Source: Streptomyces aureocirculatus
GTDB taxonomy: Bacteria; Actinomycetota; Actinomycetes; Streptomycetales; Streptomycetaceae
Length of the DNA: 64,000 bases
Direction: 5' to 3'
Assembly: GCF_000720475.1 (NCBI RefSeq)
Contig: NZ_JOAP01000022.1
Span: 62,001-126,000, forward strand
In this document: in pieces, positions 54,315 to 62,709 of the stretch
Position numbering within the stretch: the first letter of the stretch is position 1
Layout of the letters: each line of letters begins with the position of its first letter
Program-made: the position numbers and the translations under genes
Notes under the pieces: model-generated
Database searches by the model: none
What the model was told of the DNA's origin: nothing
What the model saw: only the letters and a program-made list of their open reading frames with translations

Positions 54315-54468
54315 GAGACCAAGGTAGACGCCCCGTGGTCATTGCCGGGTGTGTCAGTGCACCGCAAGCGGACCGACAGCCGACCGCAAGCCCTTGCCCG
54401 CACTCTGCTTGCACCGGAGAAAACCGGCGTAACAAGCACCTTCCACACTGTCTTGACAGGGAGTCATC

Positions 54469-55230
54469 ATGAGCAAGTTCGCAGGCAAGAAGGCCGTCGT
54501 CACCGGCGGCACGCACGGTATGGGCCTGGCCATCGTCAAGGCGCTCCTGGACGGCGGGGCCGAGGTGGTCCTCACAGGTCGCAACGAGAAGAACATCGAG
54601 GAGGCGCGGACGGAGCTGAAGTCGGACTCCGCGCACGTCGTCCGCTCCGACGCCGCGAGCATGGCCGACATCCGGGCCCTCGCGGACACCGTCCAGGAGA
54701 AGCTCGGGCGGGTCGACTATCTCTTCGTCAATCACGGCATCGCGGAGGTACAGACCCTCGATGAGGTCACCGAGGATGCCTGGGACCGGGCCTTCGCGGT
54801 GAACACCAAGGGTGCCTTCTTCACCGTGCAGAGCCTGTCGCCGCTCCTCAACGACGGCGGCGCGATCGTCTTCACCACGGTCGCCAACGACCTGATCTTC
54901 CCCGGTCTGAGCGCCTACTCCGGTTCGAAGGAGGCGGTGCGTGCGGTCGCCCATGTCCTCGCGGCCGAGTTCCTGCCCCGCCAGATCCGCGTGAACCTCG
55001 TGGCTCCCGGCTACATCAAGACTCCCACCATGGGCGTCGTCGGGCTGAGCGATGAGGAGCGCCGCGAGTTCGAGGAGCAGGGCAGCCAGACCACCCCGCT
55101 CAGGCGCAACGGCACGGTCGAAGAGGTCGCCGCGGCCGCCCTGTTCCTCGCCGCGGACGCCACCTTCAGCACCAACGTCGAGTTCCCGGTCGACGGCGGC
55201 TTCGCCCAGGGTCTCAGCGGCGCCCACTGA
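54469..55230 (+). CDS. Classical SDR oxidoreductase
   Basis: The ATG at 54469 follows GGGAG. The 253-residue product has the cofactor loop TGGTHGMGLA, NHGIAEV (NxxG strand), the catalytic tyrosine and lysine as YSGSK, and NLVAPGYIKTPTM. These are all the hallmarks of classical NAD(P)-dependent SDRs. The absence of an acidic residue at the end of strand 2 (VLTGRNEKN) suggests NADP. It is divergent from the SARP gene across 154 bases. Substrate is unknown. Confidence 0.9.
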   Translation: MSKFAGKKAVVTGGTHGMGLAIVKALLDGGAEVVLTGRNEKNIEEARTELKSDSAHVVRSDAASMADIRALADTVQEKLGRVDYLFVNHGIAEVQTLDEVTEDAWDRAFAVNTKGAFFTVQSLSPLLNDGGAIVFTTVANDLIFPGLSAYSGSKEAVRAVAHVLAAEFLPRQIRVNLVAPGYIKTPTMGVVGLSDEERREFEEQGSQTTPLRRNGTVEEVAAAALFLAADATFSTNVEFPVDGGFAQGLSGAH

Positions 55231-55580
55231 TCCTGTGGCGGCCGTCCCCGCCCGGCCGTCGCACCATCAAGCCCGCCGCCTCGTCTCCGAGCGAGGCGGC
55301 GAGCCCCCCCTCGAACAGTGCAGCGGAGACTCCCGGTCGTTGAGCGCGGGGCGTGGAGGGGGTGGTGGAGGGGCCCACGCAGAGGGCCTCTCCGGCCGGG
55401 TCGAGGGGCTGTTCGGGCTCGTCTGCGGTGCTCGCCACGGGGCGCTCCTGCGCGGTGGGGCGGGCCTGTCCCGCCATTCACCTCGTACAGGTGTGGAATT
55501 CGGGCTTCGTGTGACGCCGGTCTTGAAGAACCCCTCCGTCGTGACCGCATCGTGCTCAATCCGGGGGGGAGCTTTCCGAG

Positions 55581-55751
55581 TCACTCCATTGCACCGCGGA
55601 GGATCTCTACGGTTTCCAGGTCGAGTTCGCTGGCCGGCCCGTCCAGATGCAGCTTCTGTTACACATTCAAGGCGAGCGTCTCGTCCGCGGCCAGGCCTTC
55701 CAGCGCTGCCGCGACGAATCCCCCGGCGACGCCGGCCAGGGCGTGGCTCAT
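55581..55751 (-). pseudogene. Small gene with an in-frame TAA
   Basis: From ATG 55751 (CCGGAGGCG upstream) the frame gives MSHALAGVAGGFVAAALEGL, AADETLALNV, then TAA. Without a gap it continues QKLHLDGPASELDLETVEIL and ends RGAME. Both parts have protein-like composition, suggesting one nonsense change in a protein of about 57 residues. No family is recognised. The surrounding stretch 55231-55580 shows nothing else. Confidence 0.35.
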
Positions 55752-55819
55752 CGCCTCCGGTAGTCGTTTCTGATCTGGCCGGGTCCGGGTCCGGGGCTCC
55801 TGGGGATCGTTGGTTGGGT

Positions 55820-56187
55820 ATGACTGTGTGCGATTCGCAAGTGGCCTTGCTGTGTGCCGGGTTCCGGCATCTGGCGCAGGCGGAGCCGCAGCGGGCGATG
55901 GCGATGGTGCAGGAGCTCGTGCTCGGGCTGCATGCCGGGGCACGCATGCGGCAGAACCGGCGGTCGCGGCCGGGCAGGGCCGGCGGGAGGCAGGCAGGGC
56001 CCTGCGGCTCCTCGATGACGCCGGGATCTTGATCGGGCAGGCCGCAGCGTTGCTCCTGGGCCTGCCGCAGCCGATCGTGCCGCCGAACTGGAGATGGTTG
56101 CCCAAGCTCTGGCTGAGGAGCTGTTTGCGATCCCTGTGCCCGGGAGAGACTTCTTTCCGTCCGATATCGGCGGGGCGGCCACGTGAT
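55820..56187 (+). pseudogene. Frameshifted hypothetical gene
   Basis: ATG 55820 starts MTVCDSQVALLCAGFRHLAQ, AEPQRAMAMVQELVLGLHAG, with good codon periodicity. Around 55980 the frame changes, then reads RALRLLDDAGILIGQAAALL. A further change gives ADRAAELEMVAQALAEELFA and IPVPGRDFFPSDIGGAAT. The joined product would be a helical protein of about 120 residues. Family not recognised. Confidence 0.45.
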
Positions 56188-56221
56188 CGCCCCACCGGAT
56201 TGAGACGGCGGCGCCGGGCAG

Positions 56222-57079
56222 ATGGAGCAGATGGGTGCCTTTCTCGCGTTGGCTTCTGCGGTCTGCTACGGCTTCGTCGACTTCGCCGGCGGGCTGCTGT
56301 CCCGTCGGGTCCACTTCGCCGTGGTCACCTTCCTCGGACAGTTCGGAGGCCTGCTGCTCGCGCTTGCAGCCGCTCTCCTGTTACCGGCCGACGCGGTCCG
56401 GCCGCCTGATGTGATGTGGGGAATGCTCTCCGGTGCGGGCAGCGCCACGGCCATGCATTTCCTCAATCGCGGTCTGAGCCGCGGTGCCATGAGCGTGGTG
56501 ATACCCGTGAGCGCCGTCACCGGGGTGGCCCTGTCCGTGCTGTGTGGGGTGTTCTTCCTGGGCGACCGGCCCACACCACTGGCCTGGCTGGGCATCTCTG
56601 TCACCGTGCCCGCTCTGTGGCTCGTCTCCGTCGGCGGAACCAGCCGCGGAGACAGCGGAGGGACGAAGTCCGGGCCGGTACCGGCAGATGGTCTGGTCGC
56701 CAGCCTGGGAGTAGCCGTGCAATATATCGGCCTCGCCCAGGCGGATCCGGCGAGTGGCCTCTGGCCCGTGGCCGTCGGCCGCCTCGCCGCGGTGCTGCTC
56801 CTGCTGCCGGCCACCTGGCGGCACACTGCCGAGTTCAGGCGCTCCGCCAGGTCGCTGGGCTGGGCGGTCCTGATCGGAGCGGGAGCCGCCCTCGGCCTCA
56901 TCCTCTATCTGTGGGCCACCCGACTGCAGATGCTGGCCATCGCTGTCGTCCTGGCCTCTCTCTACCCGGCCGTCCCGACGGCCCTCGGGCTCGCGGTCCT
57001 GCGCGAAAAGGTCACCCGCGCACAGGCGGTGGGACTGGTGAGTTCGGCCGTCGCCGTCATCCTGCTCAGCCTGGGGTGA
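56222..57079 (+). CDS. EamA-family (DMT superfamily) transporter
   Basis: The 285-residue protein has ten hydrophobic segments in two EamA repeats. The first begins FLALASAVCYGFVDFAGGLL and the second VASLGVAVQYIGLAQ. The usual end of each repeat is visible (GVALSVLCGVFFLGDRPTPL; LGLAVLREKVTRAQAVGLV, including the LxExxT-like LREKVT). Such carriers export metabolites, drugs or amino acids. The start may be ATG 56222 or ATG 56231. It stands alone. Confidence 0.85.
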   Translation: MEQMGAFLALASAVCYGFVDFAGGLLSRRVHFAVVTFLGQFGGLLLALAAALLLPADAVRPPDVMWGMLSGAGSATAMHFLNRGLSRGAMSVVIPVSAVTGVALSVLCGVFFLGDRPTPLAWLGISVTVPALWLVSVGGTSRGDSGGTKSGPVPADGLVASLGVAVQYIGLAQADPASGLWPVAVGRLAAVLLLLPATWRHTAEFRRSARSLGWAVLIGAGAALGLILYLWATRLQMLAIAVVLASLYPAVPTALGLAVLREKVTRAQAVGLVSSAVAVILLSLG

Positions 57080-57291
57080 ATGCCCCGCTCCGGCCTGGAG
57101 CCACACCATGCGACCCGGCTGGGTCGAAGACTCCCACTCAACCGGCCGGATTCGCCGACAGTGTCGCTTCAAGGCCGTGTGACTGAACCTCTCAGTCGGC
57201 GAGTTGAGAACCCATCTTCGAACTTGCTGAATTGATTCCGTCGCGACAGAGCCCAGCCCTCGCCGCGGTCGACTCCTACAAGGGGTGGCCG

Positions 57292-57540
57292 ATGTACGCC
57301 ACCGCCGACGCCCTCGCCCTGGACATCGAGCTGGTGCGCCGCATCGTCACCGAGCGCCAGGACTGGCTGGCGGCGAGCCTGCCGAGGGACGCGGCCGCCG
57401 AGCGGATCGGCTGGCACTGGCGGGACATCCTGCGCATGGGCACGGAGGGCCGCATCACCACGGGCCCCGGCGACCGGTACCTGATCACCGACCTTGACCG
57501 GCTCGCCGCCGAGGCCGACGGAGGCGCGACTGGAATCAGC
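57292..57540 (+). pseudogene. Helical DNA-binding-like fragment
   Basis: From ATG 57292 the frame gives MYATADALALDIELVRRIVT, ERQDWLAASLPRDAAAERIG, WHWRDILRMGTEGRITTGPG and DRYLITDLDRLAAEADGG. This resembles a small excisionase-like or regulatory module, with no family recognised. The frame runs on through unrelated sequence into the lectin gene without a stop, so its own 3' end is lost. Confidence 0.4.
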
Positions 57541-57633
57541 CGACAGCGTTCCGCTGAGCGGAACACGTGCTTGCCTCTCGCTGATGGCTCCGGTCACGCT
57601 GCCACGGACAGGTTTCGAGCAGAGGAGACAGCC

Positions 57634-58134
57634 GTGCGCATACCGACCCGCCGTGTGGGGTTGCTGGGATCTCTGGGACTCTTGATCGGCAGTCTTGCCT
57701 TCACGACGTCGGCGTCAGCCGATCCGGCACCCAGGGCCGCGAAGGCCGACGCCGGGGTCTCGATCGTCGCGATGAAAAACAATAGGTGTCTGGAGGTACG
57801 GGACGGCAACACCGGCAACGGAGCGATGGTGACCACGTGGGACTGCCACGGCGGCGCCTCAGAGCGCTGGGCGTGGCGCAACGACCAGCTAGTCAGTGAC
57901 GTGTCGGGCAAGTGTCTGGACATCGTCGCGGCAAACCGCGACAGGGGGGCTGGTGTCAACATGTGGACCTGTCACGGCGGGCCAGCCCAGCAGTGGCGCA
58001 CGGACGGGTCTCGGATCGTAAGCAAACTGAGCGGTTTGTGCCTGGAGCTGTCCCTGGGCAATCCCCACCCGGGCGCAGCCATCCAGACGTACGAGTGCAA
58101 CAACAGCAACGCCCAGGACTGGCGCATCGGCTGA
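57634..58134 (+). CDS. Secreted ricin-type beta-trefoil lectin
   Basis: The GTG at 57634 follows GAGGAG. The product (166 aa) has a Sec signal peptide (RRVGLLGSLGLLIGSLAFTT, cut near ASA/DPA). One beta-trefoil domain follows: NNRCLEVRDGNTGNGAMVTT with WDCHGG, then GKCLDIVAANRDRGAGVNMW with TCHGG and QQW, and GLCLELSLGNPHPGAAIQTY with DWRIG. The QxW signature of ricin-type lectins is present in each repeat in variant form (ERWAW, QQWRT, QDWRI). It would bind polysaccharide outside the cell. No catalytic domain is attached. Confidence 0.9.
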   Translation: MRIPTRRVGLLGSLGLLIGSLAFTTSASADPAPRAAKADAGVSIVAMKNNRCLEVRDGNTGNGAMVTTWDCHGGASERWAWRNDQLVSDVSGKCLDIVAANRDRGAGVNMWTCHGGPAQQWRTDGSRIVSKLSGLCLELSLGNPHPGAAIQTYECNNSNAQDWRIG

Positions 58135-58150
58135 ACGGCCATGGGTTTGC

Positions 58151-58177
58151 GGTTCGGCATCCCAGGGGTGCCGAACC
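58151..58177 (+). terminator. First of two tandem hairpins after the lectin gene
   Basis: A perfect 9-bp stem (GGTTCGGCA and its complement) around a 9-base loop lies 17 bases after the lectin stop. Confidence 0.7.
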
Positions 58178-58184
58178 GCTGCCG

Positions 58185-58229
58185 GAACCCGTCTCGGTAC
58201 CTGGAAATCGGAGGTTCCGAGACGGGTTC
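58185..58229. terminator. Second tandem hairpin
   Basis: A perfect 13-bp stem (GAACCCGTCTCGG and its complement) around a 19-base loop. With the first hairpin it separates the convergent lectin and VOC genes. Nothing else is seen in 58135-58374. Confidence 0.7.
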
Positions 58230-58374
58230 TGAGCGTTGCGGTCGGTGAGCAAGCCGGTCTCGCCCCGACACGGGGGCTCCCGCCGCCCCGATCGACCGGG
58301 ACGCCACAGCCCACCCGGGGGGCGGCGCAGGAGTACCCGAGGTTCACGTGCCGGGGTGTGGTCAAGGCTCGGTG

Positions 58375-59115
58375 TCAGGAACGGGCGAGGACGCAGAACT
58401 CATGACCCTCCGGGTCGGTAAGACACGTCCACGGGACGTCGCCCTGGCCGACGTCGAGGTCGGCTGCGCCGAGGGCCCGCAGCCGGGCGACCTCCGCTGC
58501 TTTGTCGTCACCAGCATCCGGCACCAGGTCAAGATGGACGCGGTCCGGCACAGTCTTCACGTCGGGCGAGCGGAGGAACTCAAGATAGGGGCCGACACCC
58601 TTGGCCGAACGCCACACCGCATGGTGGTCGCTCACCCCGTGCAGGGTCCAGTCCATCGCCTCATCCCAGAACCGGGCCATGGCCCGCGGATCCGCGCAGT
58701 CGACCACCACCCGGGCGATCGGCCCGATGCCCCGGTACATCTCCCGAGGTTCCAGCACGCAGAACTCATTGCCCTCCGGGTCGGCCATGACCGTCCACGG
58801 CACATCGCCCTGGCCCACGTGGGCGGGCGTCGCACCGAGAGCTTCAAGGCGCGCGACCAACTCCGCCTGATGGGCAGCGGAGGTGGTGGCGAGATCGACG
58901 TGCACACGATTCTTTGTTGCCGTCTTGGGTTCCGGGACAGCAACGACGTCAACGCATACGCCGACCGGGTCCAGCCAATCGAAGCCGACGGGTTTGACGG
59001 CGGTCGCGCCCGATCCCTCGCCGGTAGCACTCCAGCCGAGCGCCTGCGCCCAGAACCGGCCGACCGCCGAGTCGTCAAGAGCCTTTATGTTCACCAGGAC
59101 AGGTCGCAGTGTCAT
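58375..59115 (-). CDS. Two-domain VOC (glyoxalase-fold) protein, copy A
   Basis: The ATG at 59115 gives MTLRPVLVNIKALDDSAVGR, the same start as its paralogue. The 246-residue product has two VOC domains: residues 1-120, ending ADPEGNEFCVLEP, and 130-246, ending TDPEGHEFCVLARS. Each has the DPEGxEFCVL end that carries the metal-binding glutamate of this fold. Such proteins act as dioxygenases, isomerases or resistance proteins binding small molecules. Function is not assignable. A close paralogue lies at 60670. Confidence 0.85.
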   Translation of the reverse strand: MTLRPVLVNIKALDDSAVGRFWAQALGWSATGEGSGATAVKPVGFDWLDPVGVCVDVVAVPEPKTATKNRVHVDLATTSAAHQAELVARLEALGATPAHVGQGDVPWTVMADPEGNEFCVLEPREMYRGIGPIARVVVDCADPRAMARFWDEAMDWTLHGVSDHHAVWRSAKGVGPYLEFLRSPDVKTVPDRVHLDLVPDAGDDKAAEVARLRALGAADLDVGQGDVPWTCLTDPEGHEFCVLARS

Positions 59116-59224
59116 GCCGGCGATCCTATGCACCCGCTTTGCGACGACTCCCACGCCGCCCAGCTCACCCAAACCCTCGGCACAGCCCGCTCAAGTCGCC
59201 GACTCGCACGCTCACTCGCCAACT

Positions 59225-59990
59225 GAAGCGCTCACTACGGGCCGGGGGCAAGGAACTTGTGCCGGCCGGGCCCACAGCTCGATGTCGGGCCGTTCCGCGG
59301 TGGTGGAAGTCCCGGTGGCCGTCCCCGGGTTCCGCAGGACGAAACCGCCGCGCAGGGACTGCGGCGCGGTGGGCGGGTCCTCAGCCAGGTCGAGCCACTC
59401 GTTGGTGGCCACCGGTTTGAACCGCCCCCCGGGGATCAGCTCCCGCCAGGCGGCGACCTTGCGCCCGAGGGCTTCGGTGCCCGCGATGGAGTTCGGTGAG
59501 CCCGGGTGGACCAGCCAGCCGTCGGCGTGTTCGGCGATCCACTCCGGCTTCTGCTGCGAGGACCCGGTGACCAGCCGCGGGATCCGGCCGGTGACGGTTT
59601 GGGCAGTACATCGAGGCCGCCGCCCCTGCGGCCGAGCGCGGAGGAGATACGGGGGCCGGTGCTCTGTGTCAGCTCGCGGAACCGGTGAAAGGTCTCCCGG
59701 TAGCGTTCTGCGCGTGCGGAGTGGTCGATGCCGTAGGCGGGAAACTCCGAGCCCCGGTCACCCGACGCCGCCCCCAGGACCAGGCGCCCGCCGCTGAGCT
59801 GGTCGATGGACGCGCTCTGCTTGGCCAGGTCGATGGGGTGACGCAGGGGGAAGACCGCGCTGCCCGCCGCCAGGGAGAGCCGCCGGGTGTGCGCGGCCAG
59901 CCAGGCGAGGTAGGTCCAGGGGTCATAGACCTGGCCGACGTCCCCGAACCCGGGGTCGGACAGCGGGACATCGCGTACCCACAGTGCCGA
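59225..59990 (-). pseudogene. LLM-class flavin-dependent oxidoreductase, deleted and frameshifted
   Basis: On the minus strand parts read DPWTYLAWLAAHTRRLSLAA, GSAVFPLRHPIDLAKQSASI, DQLSGGRLVLGAASGDRGSE and FPAYGIDHSARAERYRETFH, typical of luciferase-like monooxygenases. The next parts shift frame. The last reads TNEWLDLAEDPPTAPQSLRG. The N-terminus and an internal block are missing. Dead gene. Confidence 0.65.
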
Positions 59991-60019
59991 TCACGGTGAC
60001 GTGTCGGCACGTTTGATCA

Positions 60020-60201
60020 CCTCTGCCTGGCCGGTCATGGCCTTCATGTCCGGTCTCCCGCAGGTACAGGCCGCCGCGCTGGCCTGCACCGTCCTGTCGA
60101 CCCTTGAAGGTGCCGAGCTGCTCAGCCGCGTCACCAGTGACGACGCGCCGCTGCGCCTGGCCGCGGAGCACCTCGCCGTCCTGGTTCGCGCGGGGCTGTG
60201 A
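60020..60201 (+). pseudogene. TetR-family C-terminal fragment
   Basis: VQAAALACTVLSTLEGAELL, SRVTSDDAPLRLAAEHLAVL is the last helical segment of a TetR regulator and ends at a normal stop at 60201. The DNA-binding part does not precede it. A TetR N-terminal part lies downstream instead. Confidence 0.55.
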
Positions 60202-60231
60202 GGTGCACCGCTCCTCGGTTCTTCCGCCCGG

Positions 60232-60600
60232 CGACGACGTCCGTGATCTTTTTACGCTCGCGCCGTACGGGCACGTACCGTTGGACCAGGCCATACGAGT
60301 GTTCTGGCAGCGCGGATACGCGGACGCCTCGCTCGATGCCCTCGGTTCCGCCACCGGTCTCGGCCGCGGCTGCCTCTACGGCACCTTCGGCACCAAGGAC
60401 GCCCTGTTCCGCCAGTGCCTCGACCGCTACGCGTCGGTCTACGGCGCTCAGTACGAGCAGGCACTGACGGCACACCCCGGCGATGCGGTACGTGCGGCCG
60501 AGGCATTCTTCGACGTCGTCCTGAGCCGCATCGCCGACCCGGCGGTCCCCGCGGGATGCCTCATCGCACAGTCCGCCGCGCGTGGCCCGGCTCGCATGCA
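60232..60600 (+). pseudogene. TetR-family N-terminal fragment
   Basis: IRVFWQRGYADASLDALGSA, TGLGRGCLYGTFGTKDALFR and QCLDRYASVYGAQYEQALTA are the DNA-binding and first ligand-domain helices of a TetR/AcrR regulator (recognition helix LGRGCLYGTF). The sequence ends in VPAGCLIAQSAAR. The C-terminal half is missing on this side, and the start codon region is changed. Confidence 0.6.
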
Positions 60601-60669
60601 CGACGGTGGCGGACACCCTCAGGGTGAAGGGGGGGCTGACCCGAAACCGGCCGGAGCCGTTGTCCGGGG

Positions 60670-61407
60670 TCAGCGAGGGGTGAGGAGGCAGAACTCGTTG
60701 CCCTCCGGGTCGGCAAGTACCGTCCAGGAGATCGCGGACTGGTCGATGCCGGGGTCGGTGGCGCCCAGGGCGCGGAGCCGGGCTTCCTCTGCCGCAAGGT
60801 CGTCACCGGGGTAGGGGCAGACGTCGAGGTGGACGCGGTTCCACACGCTCTTGGTGTCGGGGGTGCGCAGGAACTCCAGGTAGGGGCCGACGCCTTTGGC
60901 GGAGCGCATGGTCGCCTGGTCGTCGGTGACCTCGAGCAGCGTCCAGTCCATCGCCTGGTCCCAGAACCGGGCCATCCCCCGTGGGTCGGCGCAGTCGACC
61001 ACCACCGCGGCGATCGGCCCGGTGTCCTGGTAGATCGGGCGGGGCTCCAGGACGCAGAACTCGTTGCCCTCCGGGTCGGCCATGACCGTCCAGGGGACAT
61101 CGCCCTGACCCACGTCGGCGAGCGTCGCGCCGAGATCCTTCAGGCGCGCGACCAACTCCGCCTGCTGGGCGGTAGAGGTGGTGGCCAGATCGAGGTGCAC
61201 CCGGTTCTTCACTGTTTTGGGTTCCGGGCGGGCGATGATGTCGATGCAGACGGCCACGGGGTCGGGGTAGGCGAAACCCACGGGTTCGAGGTTGGTGACC
61301 CCGGGTCCCTCACTGTCGACACCCCAACCGAGTGCCTGCGCCCAGAACCGGCCGAGCGCGGAGTCGTCCTGGGCCTTCATGTTGATCTGCACGAGTCTTG
61401 TCGCCAT
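60670..61407 (-). CDS. Two-domain VOC (glyoxalase-fold) protein, copy B
   Basis: ATG 61407 gives MATRLVQINMKAQDDSALGR. The 245-residue product is highly similar to copy A over its whole length: FWAQALGW, DVGQGDVPWTVMADPEGNEF and CADPRGMARFWDQAMDWTLL. It ends LADPEGNEFCLLTPR. The domain and metal-site pattern is the same, so the two genes come from a local duplication. The dead LLM and TetR pieces lie between them. Function is unknown. Confidence 0.85.
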   Translation of the reverse strand: MATRLVQINMKAQDDSALGRFWAQALGWGVDSEGPGVTNLEPVGFAYPDPVAVCIDIIARPEPKTVKNRVHLDLATTSTAQQAELVARLKDLGATLADVGQGDVPWTVMADPEGNEFCVLEPRPIYQDTGPIAAVVVDCADPRGMARFWDQAMDWTLLEVTDDQATMRSAKGVGPYLEFLRTPDTKSVWNRVHLDVCPYPGDDLAAEEARLRALGATDPGIDQSAISWTVLADPEGNEFCLLTPR

Positions 61408-61493
61408 GCCGCAGATCTTAGAAGCTGCCGCCGCGCCGCCGCGATCAGACAGGGGCTCGCCCCGGTACCGGGACCGGGGCAGGAGGTGGCCGG

Positions 61494-62471
61494 TCATGGC
61501 CCGGGCGCGGGCGGGCCGCCCGGCGGGGCGTGGGTGCGGCGGTAGGTGCGGGGGGTGGTGCCGGTGAGGGCGCGGAAGTGGTGGCGCAGGGCGGTGGGTG
61601 AGGTGAAGCCCGTCGCGTGCGCGATGGCCTCGACGGGTGTGTCCGTCTCCCGCAGCAGCCGCATCGCCTCGTGCAGGCGCGCACGCAGCACGTACTGGAG
61701 CGGGCTGAGCCCGGTGTGGGCGCGGAAGCGGCGCGTCACGCCGCTGGTGCTCGTGCGCGCGTGTGCGGCGATCTCGGGGAGCGTGAGCGGGAGGTGGAGG
61801 TGGGTGTCGATCCACCGCAGGGTGGGTTCGAGTCCCGTGCTCTCGGCGACCTCCCGGTCGATGGCCTCCTGGACGCTGTCCGCGTCCGCGTGCAGCGGCG
61901 TGATCAGTTCGCGTGACGTCTGTCCGGCGACCTGGCGGCCGTGGTCGCGGGCCAGCAGCCGCAGGCAGAGGTCCAGGCCCCCGAAGACTCCGGCGGCCGT
62001 GCAGAACGGCCCGTCCTCGAGGACCGTGCCGGCCGGATCGACGTCGATACGGGGGTAGAGCGCGGCCAGTTCCTCCACGTGCCGCCAGCCGGTCGTGGCC
62101 CGGCGTCCGTCCAGGAGGCCGGTGGCCGCGAGTGTGAACGTGCCGGTGCCGACGGCGGCGACGCGGCCTCCCCGGGCCGCCGCCGCACGCAGCGCGGCGA
62201 GGACGCCCTCGGGGGGCTGCCCGGCGCGGGAACCGTCGTGCCCGGGAACCAGTACGACGTCGGCGTCCGCCGTGCCTTCGAGGCCGTACGGCGGGCGGAC
62301 GACGAGCGCCGGCCCCGGGCCGCCGGTCGCCCGGAACCCGGGTGCCGCGCAGATCCTGACCTCGTAGGACACCTCGGGGTACTCGCGGCAGGCGGTGCCG
62401 AAGACCAGGCCGGGCGTGGTGAGGTGATGGCCCGGGGCCCCGTCGAGGGCGAGGACGGCGATCACTGACAT
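61494..62471 (-). CDS. GlxA-type AraC-family regulator (DJ-1/PfpI plus AraC domains)
   Basis: The 325-residue product has an N-terminal DJ-1/PfpI-like domain at residues 1-180 (MSVIAVLALDGAPGHHLTTP, VLVPGHDGSRAGQPP, VAAVGTGTFTLAATGLLDG). The elbow residue is glycine or threonine rather than cysteine. The AraC domain (LPEIAAHARTSTSGVTRRFR, AIAHATGFTSPTALRHHFRA) follows. GlxA-like regulators sense small metabolites through the DJ-1 domain. The second such gene at 63721 has an almost identical beginning. The target may be the protease between them. Confidence 0.88.
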   Translation of the reverse strand: MSVIAVLALDGAPGHHLTTPGLVFGTACREYPEVSYEVRICAAPGFRATGGPGPALVVRPPYGLEGTADADVVLVPGHDGSRAGQPPEGVLAALRAAAARGGRVAAVGTGTFTLAATGLLDGRRATTGWRHVEELAALYPRIDVDPAGTVLEDGPFCTAAGVFGGLDLCLRLLARDHGRQVAGQTSRELITPLHADADSVQEAIDREVAESTGLEPTLRWIDTHLHLPLTLPEIAAHARTSTSGVTRRFRAHTGLSPLQYVLRARLHEAMRLLRETDTPVEAIAHATGFTSPTALRHHFRALTGTTPRTYRRTHAPPGGPPAPGP

Positions 62472-62500
62472 AGCGGGAATCCAACCATCCGCACGAGCCG

Positions 62501-62600
62501 GCCGACGTCAGCCGCCCTCGCCGTCCGTCAGCCACCCTCGCGGCCCGACAGCCGCCCTCGCTGTCCGCTGGCCGCCCTCGCAGTCCGACAGCCGCCCTCG
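62501..62600. repeat. Five 20-bp tandem repeats between the GlxA and protease genes
   Basis: Five adjacent 20-bp units share a strongly conserved second half (GCCGCCCTCG or GCCACCCTCG). The first half varies (GCCGACGTCA, CCGTCCGTCA, CGGCCCGACA, CTGTCCGCTG, CAGTCCGACA). They lie in the 240-base gap between the GlxA start and the protease stop. No CRISPR-like spacer/repeat order is present. Confidence 0.85.
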
Positions 62601-62709
62601 CGGCCCGCCGGTCGGCCGCGCCTACGCCGGCCGGCGTCAGCCCCCCCCTCTCGCAGGGTTCGCCGGCCAGGCCGCGCCCAAGGAGGGTGTCGGCCGCGTG
62701 AGCCGTCGG

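Noticed and set aside
54301..54468. SARP operator heptamers in the SARP-SDR gap
   Set aside because: Some GACCG-like repeats exist, but their spacing is not the regular 11-bp type, so no binding site can be claimed.
62501..62600. CRISPR array
   Set aside because: The 20-bp units are directly adjacent with no unique spacers of regular length, and no cas gene is nearby.
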